Below are positions 11,686 to 23,900 of a stretch of DNA of 64,000 nt, piece by piece. The notes beneath the pieces are model-generated. The model was not told where the DNA came from, searched no databases, and saw nothing but the letters and a program-made list of their open reading frames with translations. This DNA comes from Symsagittifera roscoffensis (lineage: Eukaryota; Xenacoelomorpha; Acoela; Convolutidae): assembly GCF_963678635.1 (NCBI RefSeq), contig NC_087064.1, forward strand, positions 47,785,346 through 47,849,345, written 5' to 3'. The translations under genes were made by a program, and so were the position numbers. Each line of letters starts with the position of its first letter. Position 1 is the stretch's first letter.

Positions 11686-13105
11686 TGATCTTCACGAAAA
11701 ATTGCGTTACAATTTCTGAACCTTATCTAAAAAGTGCGTGAGAGCAGCAAAATGAAGGGTCGCAAGCCTGTTTCGGACCTTGTAACAAAAAGTTAGAAAA
11801 TTGGCATGGGATGAGGCCTTTTCAAAAAGTCATGTCTGTATCTCTTCAATGGACGGTCTGAACATAGTCGTGCGACATATCAAAATGCTTCTATCAACCA
11901 GTTCATCACTTTTGTACAAAAGTCTAAGTACTGTAGAACCTCAAGTTTACGAGACAATTTTTCAGACTTTTTCAGAGGTTTGAAAATTTAAAGTTGTTTT
12001 GTATTTTGATTAACGACTCGTCCAACAATCGCTTACAAAATGGTTCATTATGTTCTCCTTTTCCTAGCAACTTGACGAGTGAAGCATTAGGAGGCAGAAA
12101 AATTTAATCTACAATATATTTATACATAAAAACACAAATTAAAGCTATTAAACATCAATCTGAGTTTCAAGTTTAAACCTTCATACACAATAAAAACCAA
12201 ATGAAAATCAAGCAAACGCAACCACATTTCCAATGTTAAAAAAGATCTAAATACTCCTGAGCTTTTCTTAGTGTTGTTAGCTTTCGCTTTTTCTTTGCTG
12301 CAAGGCATAGAGAAGGAGTCAAGTTTTTCATGTGATTACTCACTGTCGCTTCGGGGGTGCGCGTTGGAGTTACAGATTCTGGCTATTTCTTTTGTGGTCG
12401 AAGTGTTGATCTCCACAAAAAATTGCTTTACGGTATCTGAAACCTTGCTAAAAGGAGCGTAGCTCGGTGAGAGCAGCAATATGAGTGGTCGGAAGCCTAT
12501 ATTCGGACTTTGTAACAAAAAACTAAAAAGTTGGCATGAGACGAGGCTTTTTCAAAACGTCAAGTAAGTATCTCTTCAATGGACAGTCTGAACATAGTCG
12601 TGTGACATATCAGAATGCTTCTCTCAACCAGTTCATCACTTTTGTACAGAAGTCAAAAGACTGTAGGACCTCAAGTTTACGAGATAAATCTTCAGACTTT
12701 TTTCAGAGGTTTGAACATTTCAAGTTTTTTTTGTATTTTGATTAATGACTTGTCCATCAATCGCTTACAAAATGGTTCATTATGCTCTCCTTTTCCTAGC
12801 AACTTGACGAGTGAAGCATTAGGAGGCAGAGAATTTTAATTTTCAAATTGTTCATACATAAAAACATCAAACGAAAGCTATTAAATATCAATCTGAATTT
12901 CAAGTTTAAACCTTCAAACACAATAAAAACCAAAAGAAAATCAAACAAACGCAATCAAAGTGTCAAAGTTAAATAATATCTAAATACTCTTTTTTAGTGT
13001 TGTTAGCTTTCGCTTTTTCTTTGGTGCAAGGCATAGAGAACGAGTCAAGTTTTCCATGTGAATACTTACTGTCGCTTTGAGGGTGCGCGTTGGAGTTGAA
13101 GATTC
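11686..13105. repeat. Direct tandem repeat, about 730-bp units
   Basis: Bases about 11686-12380 recur at about 12404-13105 with clear divergence, an older duplication than the 14.5 kb one. Each unit ends in the 3-prime part of the minus-strand basic-protein gene, so the gene end was duplicated with its flank. Short frames in the units (for example 12536-12745) are shared but broken. Copy B has the same pair at about 26549-27968. Confidence 0.78.
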
Positions 13106-13382
13106 TGTTTCATCAAGCCATGGTGACATTGTAGGAGAGGGATCAGTTTTCGGAGTAACTAACAATGGTGACTCAATCTGTTCCATTCCCCATAAATGAT
13201 CAAAAAATTCAATTTCTTCAAAGCATTGTAACTGGTTTTCACACATCGGAGTAACTTCACAATCGTATTTATACAATTTTTTTTTCTGGTTTTGATAAAG
13301 TTGGAAAATCAATCTGAAGAGCAAGAGGCTCGTCAGGATCCGCATATTTACCAGAATTTGTGAGGTAGCTCAAATACTTCAT
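12980..13382 (-). pseudogene. Small protein with SV40-type nuclear localisation signal, copy A
   Basis: This minus-strand frame starts at ATG 13382 and ends at 12980, about 134 residues. The N-terminal part is neutral and the middle is acidic (CFEEIEFFDHLWG). The C-terminus carries APKKKRKLTTLKK, an almost perfect classical monopartite nuclear localisation signal. A run of nine T (plus strand, about 13280) breaks the frame between the first 35 codons and the rest. Copy B has ten, and eight or eleven would be in frame. The function is unknown and nuclear targeting is inferred from the motif. It could be an early or regulatory Polinton protein. Confidence 0.55.
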
Positions 13383-13383
13383 G

Positions 13384-13876
13384 TTCAGTTCTTCGTTTTC
13401 CTTTGAAATTTTTAAGGAAAGCTTACTGATTAAATGTTAGAAAATTTTATTTGGAAACTTAATGTGATTTATACAAGTCCATTCATCAGAGTTGATACTT
13501 TTTTTTTCGTTAATTTTACAATAGAATTACTGTAAACGGTTTCATTAAAAATGGTTTTTTCGTGATTGGAATATCCGGCAATAATAAAACAATGCATTTT
13601 TTGAAGAAAATTCAGAAGGAAACAGTAAACGTAACGCCGAAAAAAAAATGAAATGAATTGTGAAAATTCCTCAGGAGATTAAAATAAGGATTGGTCTTCT
13701 AAAACTGGAAACATTAGGACCTCCTATGTAGTTTCTTATCAGTATACCTGTTAAATTTGTTATAACTGAAAAAGTTCCTAATTTATCTACTTTCAAAAAT
13801 TATGCTTTAGAAAGCCACTTAAATCTGAGTTTTGACCTTTTTCGGTTGAAATTGAAAAAAAAATCCCTACCATGTA
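13384..13876. other. AT-rich intergenic stretch
   Basis: It lies between divergent frames (minus-strand NLS protein, plus-strand 13877 frame). All frames are broken. It is a plausible divergent promoter region by position only. No motif was recognised. The copy-B counterpart is at 28248-28740. Confidence 0.4.
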
Positions 13877-14476
13877 ATGATTCAAGTAGATTCAGAGAAA
13901 CAATTAAACCAACTTTTTCCTTACCAAAAATGTTTCAGTGTTCCTTGTATTTTCACTTGCTTCAAATACTTAGTTTTTCCTGCTAATGATGTCAAGGGAA
14001 TTGGTGAGTTATTTGACAAGCCTAAGCTAGCTCTCACTTATTCAGCACAACCTGTTGCAGCCAATGTCGATTTTTTAGACTTCACTGCAATCAAAAACCG
14101 TTTACCCAGTTTATTGTTTTCTGCAACATCAACTAACAAACAAACTTCACCAAATCAAAACGTCTGCAAAAAGTCTCCTGCATTTGGGGGACAGAATTGA
14201 ATTAATAATACAAATACGCCTGCTGCATCATCGACGTCAAACAAATCCGCAAGAATTTCGACTGCATTTTCAAAGAAACACACAGAGAGCAGACATGTTC
14301 AAACAGATGAGATGAATACAGAAACTTTGAAAAAATTAGAAAGTTTAAATAATGGACCTCATTCTACCGCGTTTTGTAAAATAATGGATATTTTAACAAG
14401 TGGATATAAAAAACTTGATGTAGATAAAGATGTTTTACTTGTGAAAATTATTGATGAAGAGATTGTCAGTTTTTAA
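13877..14476 (+). pseudogene. Unrecognised Polinton frame, 200 codons with one in-frame TGA, copy A
   Basis: One continuous frame from ATG 13877 to TAA 14476, interrupted only by TGA at 14198-14200. The first part contains KGIGELFDKPKLALTYSAQP. The second is Ser/Thr/Lys-rich and ends IIDEEIVSF. I do not recognise the family. Position and strand fit a Polinton structural or accessory gene. The TGA is present in both copies, so it predates the duplication. Confidence 0.45.
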
Positions 14477-14505
14477 TTGATACTCTTCATTTCACCTTTT
14501 TTGTT

Positions 14506-14919
14506 ATGCTGAGTTCAGTAGACATAATTTCAAATTTCGATTTGAAACTTATTCATGAATTTTTTAACTACATAAGAACTCAGTATCCAGACAAAACAGT
14601 CAAATTCCAGTATTTTTCAGCCACTTGTTTGTATTTGAATGCTGATATTAATTCGGATTTTGTTTTGAAAAACAGGTCATATGGTGGTTTAATTGGAATA
14701 GACAATTCGTTGCTCGACAAAAACTTGAAAAAAATCAAATTTCTTAGATTATATGTAATATTGCATGACGCATCAAGATATTTGCAAGAAAAAAGTCATA
14801 CCGGACCTGGGTACACATATCTTTTGCCTTGTCCAATAATAAGTTGTTATCTAGGTGTTACGTTTTGGTTCTTTCTTGAAGCATTCAAACCAAAGTTGTT
14901 TCATTTGTTGGAATGTTGA
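14506..14919 (+). CDS. Unrecognised Polinton-type protein, 137 aa, copy A
   Basis: The open frame starts 30 bases after the previous one. It contains DLKLIHEFFNYIRTQYPDK and NRSYGGLIGIDNSLLDKN. No recognised domain; a hydrophobic stretch near the C-terminus (YLGVTFWFFLEAF) might be a membrane segment or a frameshift product. In copy B a single T-to-A change creates a TAA after residue 104, so at least one copy is truncated. A virion-protein role is possible from position only. Confidence 0.4.
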   Translation: MLSSVDIISNFDLKLIHEFFNYIRTQYPDKTVKFQYFSATCLYLNADINSDFVLKNRSYGGLIGIDNSLLDKNLKKIKFLRLYVILHDASRYLQEKSHTGPGYTYLLPCPIISCYLGVTFWFFLEAFKPKLFHLLEC

Positions 14920-15281
14920 GTGCAAGTCATGCTAACCCAAAGAAAGAAAACTAAAAAAATTGTTTTTCAATCGTCCCAATATTTCAGATTTTGAGAGATT
15001 TAAATGCCGCAAGAAACCTTTCATAATCAAGGAACTTTCTATTTGCTCTGCTAATAAAATTGATACAATCATTTTCTGCACCGCTTCCATTCAATACTTC
15101 ATCAAAACAAGAGAAAAAAGCTTAAAATTGGGTATCTGATTTTCTGCATGGGCTTCCTTGAGACAAAGGTGAAAACCCTTACTCATACTTGGAACAAATT
15201 TGTGACAGCATTCGCTTGAGAAACCCAAACTCCCAATTTTTTGCTAAAGGTACAAAATAATCAGTTTTATTAGCTGACTAT

Positions 15282-15541
15282 TTGAAATTACCCTTAACCA
15301 AATTAGAAGATATTGGCTGCCCAAAGAATAAACAGATATTGGGTCAAGAAAAACATATTTGCAAGCGACATTCTCTTTTACTTCCCTCGCATCAATTATT
15401 AAAGTATTGTAACCGTAGGAAATCCAAATTTTTTTCGATTGGATACAAAATGAACTGTCCAATGATGCAAACAACCTTATCTCCAAATTTGGTTATTTAC
15501 GCTTCGATGACTGATCAGAGTCCTGAAATTACTCTAACATC
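15282..15541 (+). pseudogene. Unrecognised Polinton frame, truncated at the duplication junction
   Basis: The N-terminal part of the gene that is longer in copy B (30146-30853). It starts MKLPLTKLEDIGCPKNK and is cut at 15541, where the sequence jumps into PolB tail DNA. This truncation is direct evidence for the duplication breakpoint. Confidence 0.6.
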
Positions 15542-17030
15542 GTTTTGAGTGTTAGCGAATTCTTCAGACACCCCATCTAGGAAATCGTCACAATCCCACG
15601 ACACTGGCTGTTGACCATCTTCAAAAAATGGCATCCATTTTTCCAAATCGACATGATCAGTTGGGTCAGAATTTGCAGCGGCGGCGTTGTCATTGCTATC
15701 ATCAATGCCAATCGCAGTTTGACCCACGATAATTTTGTGACCGTAGGGAAGAGTCTGCTGGCCATCATCGAGGATGTAGCGTTTTTCATCAAATGCTGAT
15801 AGCGATGTTTTCGTCGAAATCACAGTTTGCAGATTGTGTGAATCGGATGCGATTCGACTGTTTTCAGTTTTGTATAACGAGCCAGAAATCAACGTGTCTC
15901 GATATCGCTGATGAGTCAACATCTTCTGATCAGCTTTTGATACACCTTTGGCTGACAGTTTTCTGCAGTCTAAATAAATAATTAAATGATTACTAACCCA
16001 TTTAACGATGATTACTAATGTGGTGAAAAAAAAATTGGAATCTTTTCTTTTTGTGGCTGCTACATCAGCTTGAAGTCCAGGTGCAACAAAAAATGACCTG
16101 AAGTTCAAGTTTGACCTTAAAATCAGTCATCATTAAAAATTTTCGTCGACATTTTTTTTCAAAAAAAAAAAATTTCGCCGTCAAATTTTTTTATTCAAAA
16201 AAAAAATCCCCCTCCAAAAAAAGTTTTCGTCGACCAAAAAAAAATTTTTTTCCCCGCCCGAAAGAAAATTTTTACAAAAGAAAAAATCAGCGTCAAAGTA
16301 AATTTTTTTTTCTCAAAAAAAATCTCCGATCAAAAGCAGTTTTCTTTTCAAGCAAAATGAATTTTTCACAGACCAGAAAAAAACCTGCCAAAAAAATTGT
16401 TTATAGTAAAAAGTAAAAAAGTAATTTCAAAGTAAAAAAGGCAGATAAAAAAGATTACCTCTGGACAAAATGGAATAAATCTTGAATTTGAGGGATATAA
16501 GTTCGGTTATTATGTCCCCTGGAAACTCGTCCATAAATTTTAAAACACCCATTTTGTTTTTTTTGATCATAGAGAGGATGGATCTTCGAGTAATTTGACA
16601 GGTCAAGTTCGTTCAAAATGTTTCTTTTTTCGGAAATTTCGCCGTATAAATCTTCACTTTAGGTTTCGTACTGGAGACTGTCCGTATCAGAATAGAGAAG
16701 TTGACATTCAAAAATTGTTTTCATGATGTCATAATGAAGTTTTTTTATGTGAAACTTTGCTAATTCACGAACACTAGCTCCTACAATCGTCGGCACATCC
16801 CAATAAATTTTTGTTGGATTTGATGTGAACGCTGCCATATTTTCTCCAAAATGTTGTAGGATTTTAACTCGAATGCACTAATTTCTCGCAAGGCGGCTTG
16901 ATCAATTCTAACTATACGAACGAGCATCCGTTTGAGCTTTGACTCGCATGTTTTTCCATAAGCACAGTTGTTTAAACGTTTGTACAAATCCTCATCAAAT
17001 TTGTTTCTGGCTTGAAGTGATGTTTGAATA
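15542..17030 (-). pseudogene. PolB C-terminal module M1-prime, copy B
   Basis: Counterpart of module M1 with the same YGKT and YSDTDSL palm exon. The GT-AG intron is at 15970-16458. The last exon is cut in the acidic tail by the duplication breakpoint, leaving only one 219-bp tail unit. Not functional. Confidence 0.78.
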
Positions 17031-17687
17031 GAAAAAATTAAATGTTATGCACAACTGTTCATCTTTTGTTAATTTGTATCAATAGGAGGGGATATTTATT
17101 TCATTAACTTATTGCTTTTTTTTCTTACAAAATTGTTGGAAAGTAGCGGTGAGAAGGTGGAGACAACTTGTTGTCCAATGGTTGCCGGGAAAGGGTACAC
17201 TGTTCAATGCTCACTGTCCGTTGAGATCTTGTCCGACACTCGGGTGGTTGCTCTTCTGTTCGTTTCGTATTGGTTTATTTAACTTGAGAAAATGCTTTTA
17301 CTTAAACTTGTTGCTCAATTCTTCTAAAAATTTTGATTCAATTTCATTTTACGTACAAATAGATACAAAAGAATGCTGGAAACACTTCCGTTTAATTGAA
17401 AACGAATCTCTCCCCGATTAATTGGGTTCCAAAACTGGAACAAAATCTCGCACTTAAATATGCACTAAATAGCGATAGATCAAATTTTATGCACACACAA
17501 TTCTCCTATCAAACTACTGAGTTTTTTTTACTATACAAAAATTAATATGTTTTTTTTTGTGTTTTAGTCAATTCGTCGATTTTTGGTAGTGGTTCAACTG
17601 CTTCATAATCGAAAAATGAATAGTTGAAGAATGACGACTCGTCCTCGTCGGAAGTATTGGCCTCCAGATCGACAATATCACCGCTAT

Positions 17688-19345
17688 CTATATCATTGTC
17701 GTTGGTTTCTGCTGCTGAATCAGACCGGGGTCTAGAGTTTGCCAACTGCTATTGACCTGGTCCATCAATTGTCGAAGCGAACGATGTGGTTGTGTATTTT
17801 CAACAGCAAAACCATCCTCAGAGTAGTCATCATCATTTTCCGGATGGTCCCAATCAACGTTTTGAGTGTTAGCGAATTCTTCAGACACCCCATCTAGGAA
17901 ATCGTCACAATCCCACGACACTGGCTGTTGACCATCTTCAAAAAATGGCATCCATTTTTCCAAATCGACATGATCAGTTGGGTCAGAATTTGCAGCGGCG
18001 GCGTTGTCATTGCTATCATCAATGCCAATCGCAGTTTGACCCACGATAATTTTGTGACCGTAGGGAAGAGTCTGCTGGCCATCATCGAGGATGTAGCGTT
18101 TTTCATCAAATGCTGATAGCGATGTTTTCGTCGAAATCACAGTTTGCAGATTGTGTGACTCGGATGCGATTCGACTGTTTTCAGTTTTGTTTAACGAGCC
18201 AGAAATCAACGTGTCTCGATATCGCTGATGAGTCAACATCTTCTGATCAGCTTTTGGTACACCTTTGGCTGACAGTTTTTTGCAGTCTAAATAAATAATT
18301 AAATGATTACTAACCCATTTAACGATGATTACTAATGTGGTGAAAAAAAAATTGGAATCTTTTCTTTTTGTGGCTGCTACATCAGCTTGAAGTCCAGGTG
18401 CAACAAAAAATGACCTGAAGTTCAAGTTTGACCTTAAAATCAGTCATCATTAAAAATTTTCGTCGACATTTTTTTTCAAAAAAAAAATTTTGCCGTCAAA
18501 TTTTTTTATTCAAAAAAAAATCGCCCTCCAAAAAAAGTTTTCGTCGACCAAAAAAAAATTTTTTTCCCCGCCCGAAAGAAAATTTTTACAAAAGAAAAAA
18601 TCAGCGTCAAAGTAAATTTTTTTTTTCTCAAAAAAAATCTCCGATCAAAAGCAGTTTTATTTTCAAGCAAAATGAATTTTTCACAGACCAGAAAAAAACC
18701 TGCCAAAAAAATTGTTTATAGTAAAAAGTAAAAAAGTAATTTCAAAGTAAAAAAGGCAGATAAAAAAGATTACCTCTGGACAAAATGGAATAAATCTTGA
18801 ATTTGAGGGATATAAGTTCGGTTATTATGTCCCCTGGAAACTCGTCCATAAATTTTAAAACACCCATTTTGTTTTTTTGATCATAGAGAGGATGGATCTT
18901 CGAGTAATTTGACAGGTCAAGTTCGTTCAAAATGTTTCTTTTTTCGGAAATTTCGCCGTATAAATCTTCACTTTAGGTTTCGTACTGGAGACTGTCCGTA
19001 TCAGAATAGAGAAGTTGACATTCAAAAATTGTTTTCATGATGTCATAATGAAGTTTTTTTTATGTGAAACTTTGCTAATTCACGAACACTAGCTCCTACA
19101 ATCGTCGGCACGTCCCAATAAATTTTTGTTGGATTTGATGTGAACGCTGCCATATTTTCTCCAAAATGTTGTAGGATTTTAACTCGAATGCACTAATTTC
19201 TCGCAAGGCGGCTTGATCAATTCTAACTATACGAACGAGCATCCGTTTGAGCTTTGACTCGCATGTTTTTCCATAAGCACAGTTGTTTAAACGTTTGTAC
19301 AAATCCTCCTCAAATTTGTTTCTGGCTTGAAGTGATGTTTGAATA
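17688..19345 (-). pseudogene. PolB C-terminal module M2-prime, copy B, undeleted
   Basis: Counterpart of module M2 without the 410-base loss. Its intron is at 18287-18773 (same donor and acceptor words). The tail frame is the longest of the modules and runs without a stop into QLMDQVNSSWQTLDPGL, which shows that the separate downstream acidic frames are continuations of the PolB tail. No exonuclease part. Confidence 0.78.
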
Positions 19346-19627
19346 GAAAAAATTAAATGTTATGCACAACTGTTCATCTTTTGTTAATTTGTATCAATAG
19401 GAGGGGATATTTATTTCATTAACTTATTGCTTTTTTTTCTTACAAAATTGTTGGAAAGTAGCGGTGAGAAGGTGGAGACAACTTGTTGTCCAATGGTTGC
19501 CGGGAAAGGGTACACTGTCCAATGCTCACTGTCCGTTGAGATCTTGTCCGACACTCGGGTGGTTGCTCTTCTGTTCGTTTCGTATTGGTTTATTTAACTT
19601 GAGAAAATGCTTTTACTTAAACTTGTT

Positions 19628-20186
19628 TAAATTTTGAGTGACTCTGCTAAAAGGGAAACTTTTTATGAGAGAATATAAAATTTACTTTTTAGAAGGAAGA
19701 AACTAGCAAAAAATGAGATTATTTTAGCCGTCTGCTTGAGCATAAGAAATTAAAGTCTCTGAAAAAAGCAGACAGGCTGATCCAAAACAATTTTAGTTTG
19801 GATTTTCACGCACCTGCTGTTAGACTTCAGACATCTTTTAACCTCTTGTCTTCCGTTAGATCAGGAGACCGACATTTGTTTTTTATCGATTTTTTAAATT
19901 AAAAAATCATTACTTAGTTTAACTGAGGAAACTCATAATAATTCCGACTGCGTTAATTACTTTGAAATTCAGAGCAGCGGGGATTCTTCTATTCACAAAG
20001 CCAGAACAATAGACACACTCTGCCTGACTGGCGTCGTGGATAAATACTTAGAAGTTTTGATCATCCGTTAAACTTTATTAAAAACATTTTGCCTTTTTCA
20101 AGTTTAAAAAAACTGAAAGAATAAAAAAAATCCGTTCAGATTTCAAAAAGTCAGACATTTGCTTTTGACTTTTAAAATTTTAAGTT
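19628..20186. other. Unique AT-rich stretch, copy B
   Basis: Counterpart of 4765-5325 with a few base changes. No recognisable feature. Confidence 0.5.
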
Positions 20187-20965
20187 AGATTGTTCAGTTG
20201 AATTCTGATTCAAGTGTTCAAGTAGTATGCATATAGTGCATTAGAATCGGGGTCGGTTGTCATACATGGATGACCATTAGGAATACATCATAATGGTCAC
20301 TATGTTTTTTCTGACAACCAAAGGTCACCATGTAATAATCCAAATTGTCACCACGTTTTAGTTTGTAACTGATAGTCCTCATCTAAAGTTTCGATATTTT
20401 ATAGAGTATTCCCACTGAATGTTGTGTTTACATGTTTGGTGTTGGAAAGGATTTGCTAAATGTTCGTTCCAATAACAACTGATATGTTTCACTGCGCTTT
20501 TTCTCGTTTGCTCAATTCTTCTAAAAATTTTGATTCAATTTCATTTTACGTACAAATAGATACAAAAATATGCTGGAAACACTTTCGTTTAATGAAAATG
20601 AACCTATCCCCGATTAGTTAGGTTCCAAAACTGAAACAAAATCTCGCACTTAAATACGCACTAAATAGCGATAGGTCAAATTTTATGCAGACACAATTCT
20701 CCTATCAAATTACTGAGTTTTTTTTGCTATACAAAAAATAATATGGTTTTTTTATTTTAGTCAACTCGTCAATTTTTGACCGTGGTTCAACTGCTTCACA
20801 ATCAAAAATTGAATCGTTGAAAAATGACGACTCGTCCTCGTCAGAAGTATTGGCCTCCAGATCGGCAATATCACCGCTATCTATACAATTGTCTTTGATT
20901 TCTGCTGCCCGAATCAGACCGGGGTCTTGAGTTTGCCAACTGCTATTGACCTGGTCCATCAATTG

Positions 20966-23900
20966 TCAAAGCGAACGATGTGGTTGTGTTTTTTCAACAG
21001 CAAAACTATCCTTAGAGCAGTCATCATCATTTTCCGGATGGTCCCAATCAACGTTTTGAGTGTTAGCGAATTCTTCAGACACCCCATCTAGGAAATCGTC
21101 ACAATCCCACGACACTGGCTGTTGACCATCTTCAAAAAATGGCATCCATTTTTCCAAATCGTCATCATCAGTTGGGTCCGAATTTGCAGCGGCGGCGTTG
21201 TCATCGCTATCATCAATGCCAATCGCAGTTTGACCCACGATGATTTTGTGACTGTAGGGAAGAGTCTGCTGGCCATCATCGAGGATGTAGCGTTTTTCAT
21301 CAAATGCTGATAACGAAGTCACAGTTTGCAGATTGTGTGACTCGGATGCAATTCGGCTGTTTTCAGTTTTGAATAACGAGCCAGAGGTCAACGTGTCTCG
21401 ATATCGCTGACGAGTCAACATCTTCTGAGCAGCTTTTGATACACCTTTGGCTGACAGTTTTCTGCAGTCTAAATATATAATTAAATGATTACCAACCCAT
21501 TTAACGATGATTACTAACGTGGTGAAAAAAAAATTGGAATCTTTTTTTTTGTGGCTGCTACATCAGCTTGAACTCCAATTGCAACAAAAAATGACCTGAA
21601 GGTCAAGTGTGACCTTAAAATCAGTCATCAATAAAAACTTTTGACGACAATTTTTTTTTTCAAAAAAATATTTCGCCGACAAAAAAAATTTTTTTTTTTC
21701 AAAAAAAAAATCCCCTTTCAAAAAAACTTTCGCCGACCAAAAAAAAAATGTTGTTTCCCCGCTCAAAAAAAACTCAGCGTGCAAAAAAAAAATTTCTTTT
21801 CAAGCGAATGAATTTTTTGCCGACCAGAAAAAACCTGCCAAAAAAACTGTATATAGTAAAAAGTCAAAAAAAGTATTTTTAAAGTAAAAAAAAAGGCAGA
21901 TAAAAATGGTTACCTCTGGACGAAATGGAACAAAGCTTGAATTTGAGGGATATAAACTCGGTTATTATGTCCCCTGGAAACTCGTCCTTGAATTTTAAAA
22001 CAACCATTTTGTTTTTTTGATCATAGAGAGGATGGATCTTCGAGTAATTTGACAGGTCAAGTTTGTTCAAAATGTTTCTTTTTTCGAAAATTCCGCCGTA
22101 TAAAGTTTCACTTTTGATTTCGTACAGGAGACTGTCCGTATCAGAATAGAGAAGTTGACATTCATAGTTTGTTTTCATGGTATCATAACTAAATTTTAAC
22201 AAGTGAAACTTTGCTAATTCACGGACACTAGCTCGGCACATCCCAATAAAATGTTGTCGGCACATCCCAATAAAATGTTGTTGGGTTGATGTGAACGCTG
22301 CCATATTTTCTTCAAAATTTCGTAGGGTTTGAACTCGAATGCACTAATTTCTCGCAAGGCCGCTTGATAAACTCTAACTATGCGAACAAGAATCCGTTTA
22401 CGCTTTGACTCGCATGTTTTCCCATAAGCTTGTTTAAAGGTTTGTACAAGTCCTCCCCAAATTTGTTTTTGGCATTTAGTCGTGTTCAGAGTGATATATG
22501 GTTCCAACCATGCTTCTTGTTCAAATTTCAGCACTGTGCTTTTTTAAGTTTTTATTCCTATCCGAGCATACAATTGCAACAGGTTGTAATGCGATGTATA
22601 GTTGGACCTGTCATTGAACGTCTGTAGTAACTTCTTGGTCTTACCAATTAAAAGTCTTGCAAAATCTTGATTTCTCATCTGCCCAGGAAAATTTTTCTAG
22701 AAAGGACTCAACCAATCCTGGGTTACTGTTTCTTTGGTAGGAGCTAAAAGGTAATCTTGATGAATGTCATGTAGTTCTTCTGGGTACTCGAGATCAATTT
22801 CTAATGTAAATCCAATCAGAGAGAGGCTTCAAAATTACCTCGTCTTCTATATGCTCTATTAACTCAAAGTTACGCACATGTAAATTTTTCCGTTTGCTTG
22901 ACGACGCCATAGAGGTTGTTCGGGTCGATCATAAACCCGTAGATGCTAGCTTGATCTGGGTTGAAGTCGGGGCATTCTTTGTTTTTTACTTTGAAGAAAC
23001 GACTATGGAACACAGATGCAGTGCCATCTCGCATCATATTCTCGACCATTTCGAGATGCATGCGGTCTGATATGAGCTGAACATTTGAGTCTTTGCAGAT
23101 ACGTTTGAAGGCGTCTCCAGTTAAGTTGGAAGCGCACAGTCCAGGCCATAAGTTTGGTGACTTATTTGACGAAACTCTTCAAAGACGCAAGCAAGAAGGT
23201 TTGTATCACACTTGAGATACAAGTTGTGATAATCCTCCAAGTTCTGACATTTAAATTCTCTTAAAACTTTCCTTGCATGTTCCAGATCCGCTTCAGTAAC
23301 TGCATCTTTTCCTCCATTCAAAACATCGGAAAAACGTTGCAAGGAAGGCAATTCTTTTTCTGCAAGCTTTTCTCTATTAGCCATGTACAAATAAGGGTAG
23401 AAACCTTCTTGTCGTATTAGCAATTGTTGCTCCTCCGTCTCGTTTGCAAAATACTCGTTTAAAATCGACATTTTTTGCGCTGGTAGATTTTCAACCAATT
23501 TTTGCAAGGAAGAATTAAAGAACTTGCATGAGTCAAGGAACCTGAGGTACTCGAACACTTTTCGATCAGTTCCGTTCTTCCTTTTTATTGTTTTAATTAG
23601 GACTCCAATGCTTAGCGATATATATTTTTTGTCGGTGATGGTTATAACACTCATTGTACTGGTTAGCTCGCATTCATGCAACGCGAGACAAATGCGGTGA
23701 AGGTGATAGTTCTGAACGTTATGTCCAATGACTGGGATAAAATTCTTAGTTCGTCTTGCTAGATTGCATTTTTCATGTGACCATCCCAGAAATTTTCCAG
23801 AAAAATGACAATGGTCAAGACATTTTTCGTGCTCATTGGTAAAATGTATACAGCAAATCCAACATGTTGATGTTTTTTTGTTCAACGATTCTTGACATCC

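Larger units (their letters stand above)
1..15541. mobile_element. Polinton/Maverick remnant, copy A
   Basis: Assigned to Polinton/Maverick from a minus-strand PolB pseudogene with protein-primed-type motifs, next to plus-strand small frames. The full PolB is at 6103-10247, and two extra C-terminal PolB modules lie at 780-2575 and 3320-4480. No terminal inverted repeat could be recognised. The window begins inside the element or at a module edge: the sequence at 1-60 recurs from 5326 and from 20187. Confidence 0.8.
1091..15541. repeat. 14.45-kb tandem block, copy A (Polinton left part)
   Basis: Copy A of a head-to-tail duplication. Bases from 1091 onward recur from 15541 onward (offset 14450, later 14453). 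From about 3690 the offset becomes 14863 because copy A lacks about 410 bases near 3683. Reading the two copies side by side from 3.7 to 15.5 kb, I noticed roughly 15 single-base differences plus some homopolymer length changes. At 15541 the sequence switches from the 3-prime end of copy A to the internal PolB-tail sequence of copy B, with only one shared base. A real recent duplication and a haplotype duplication in the assembly both fit. Confidence 0.93.
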
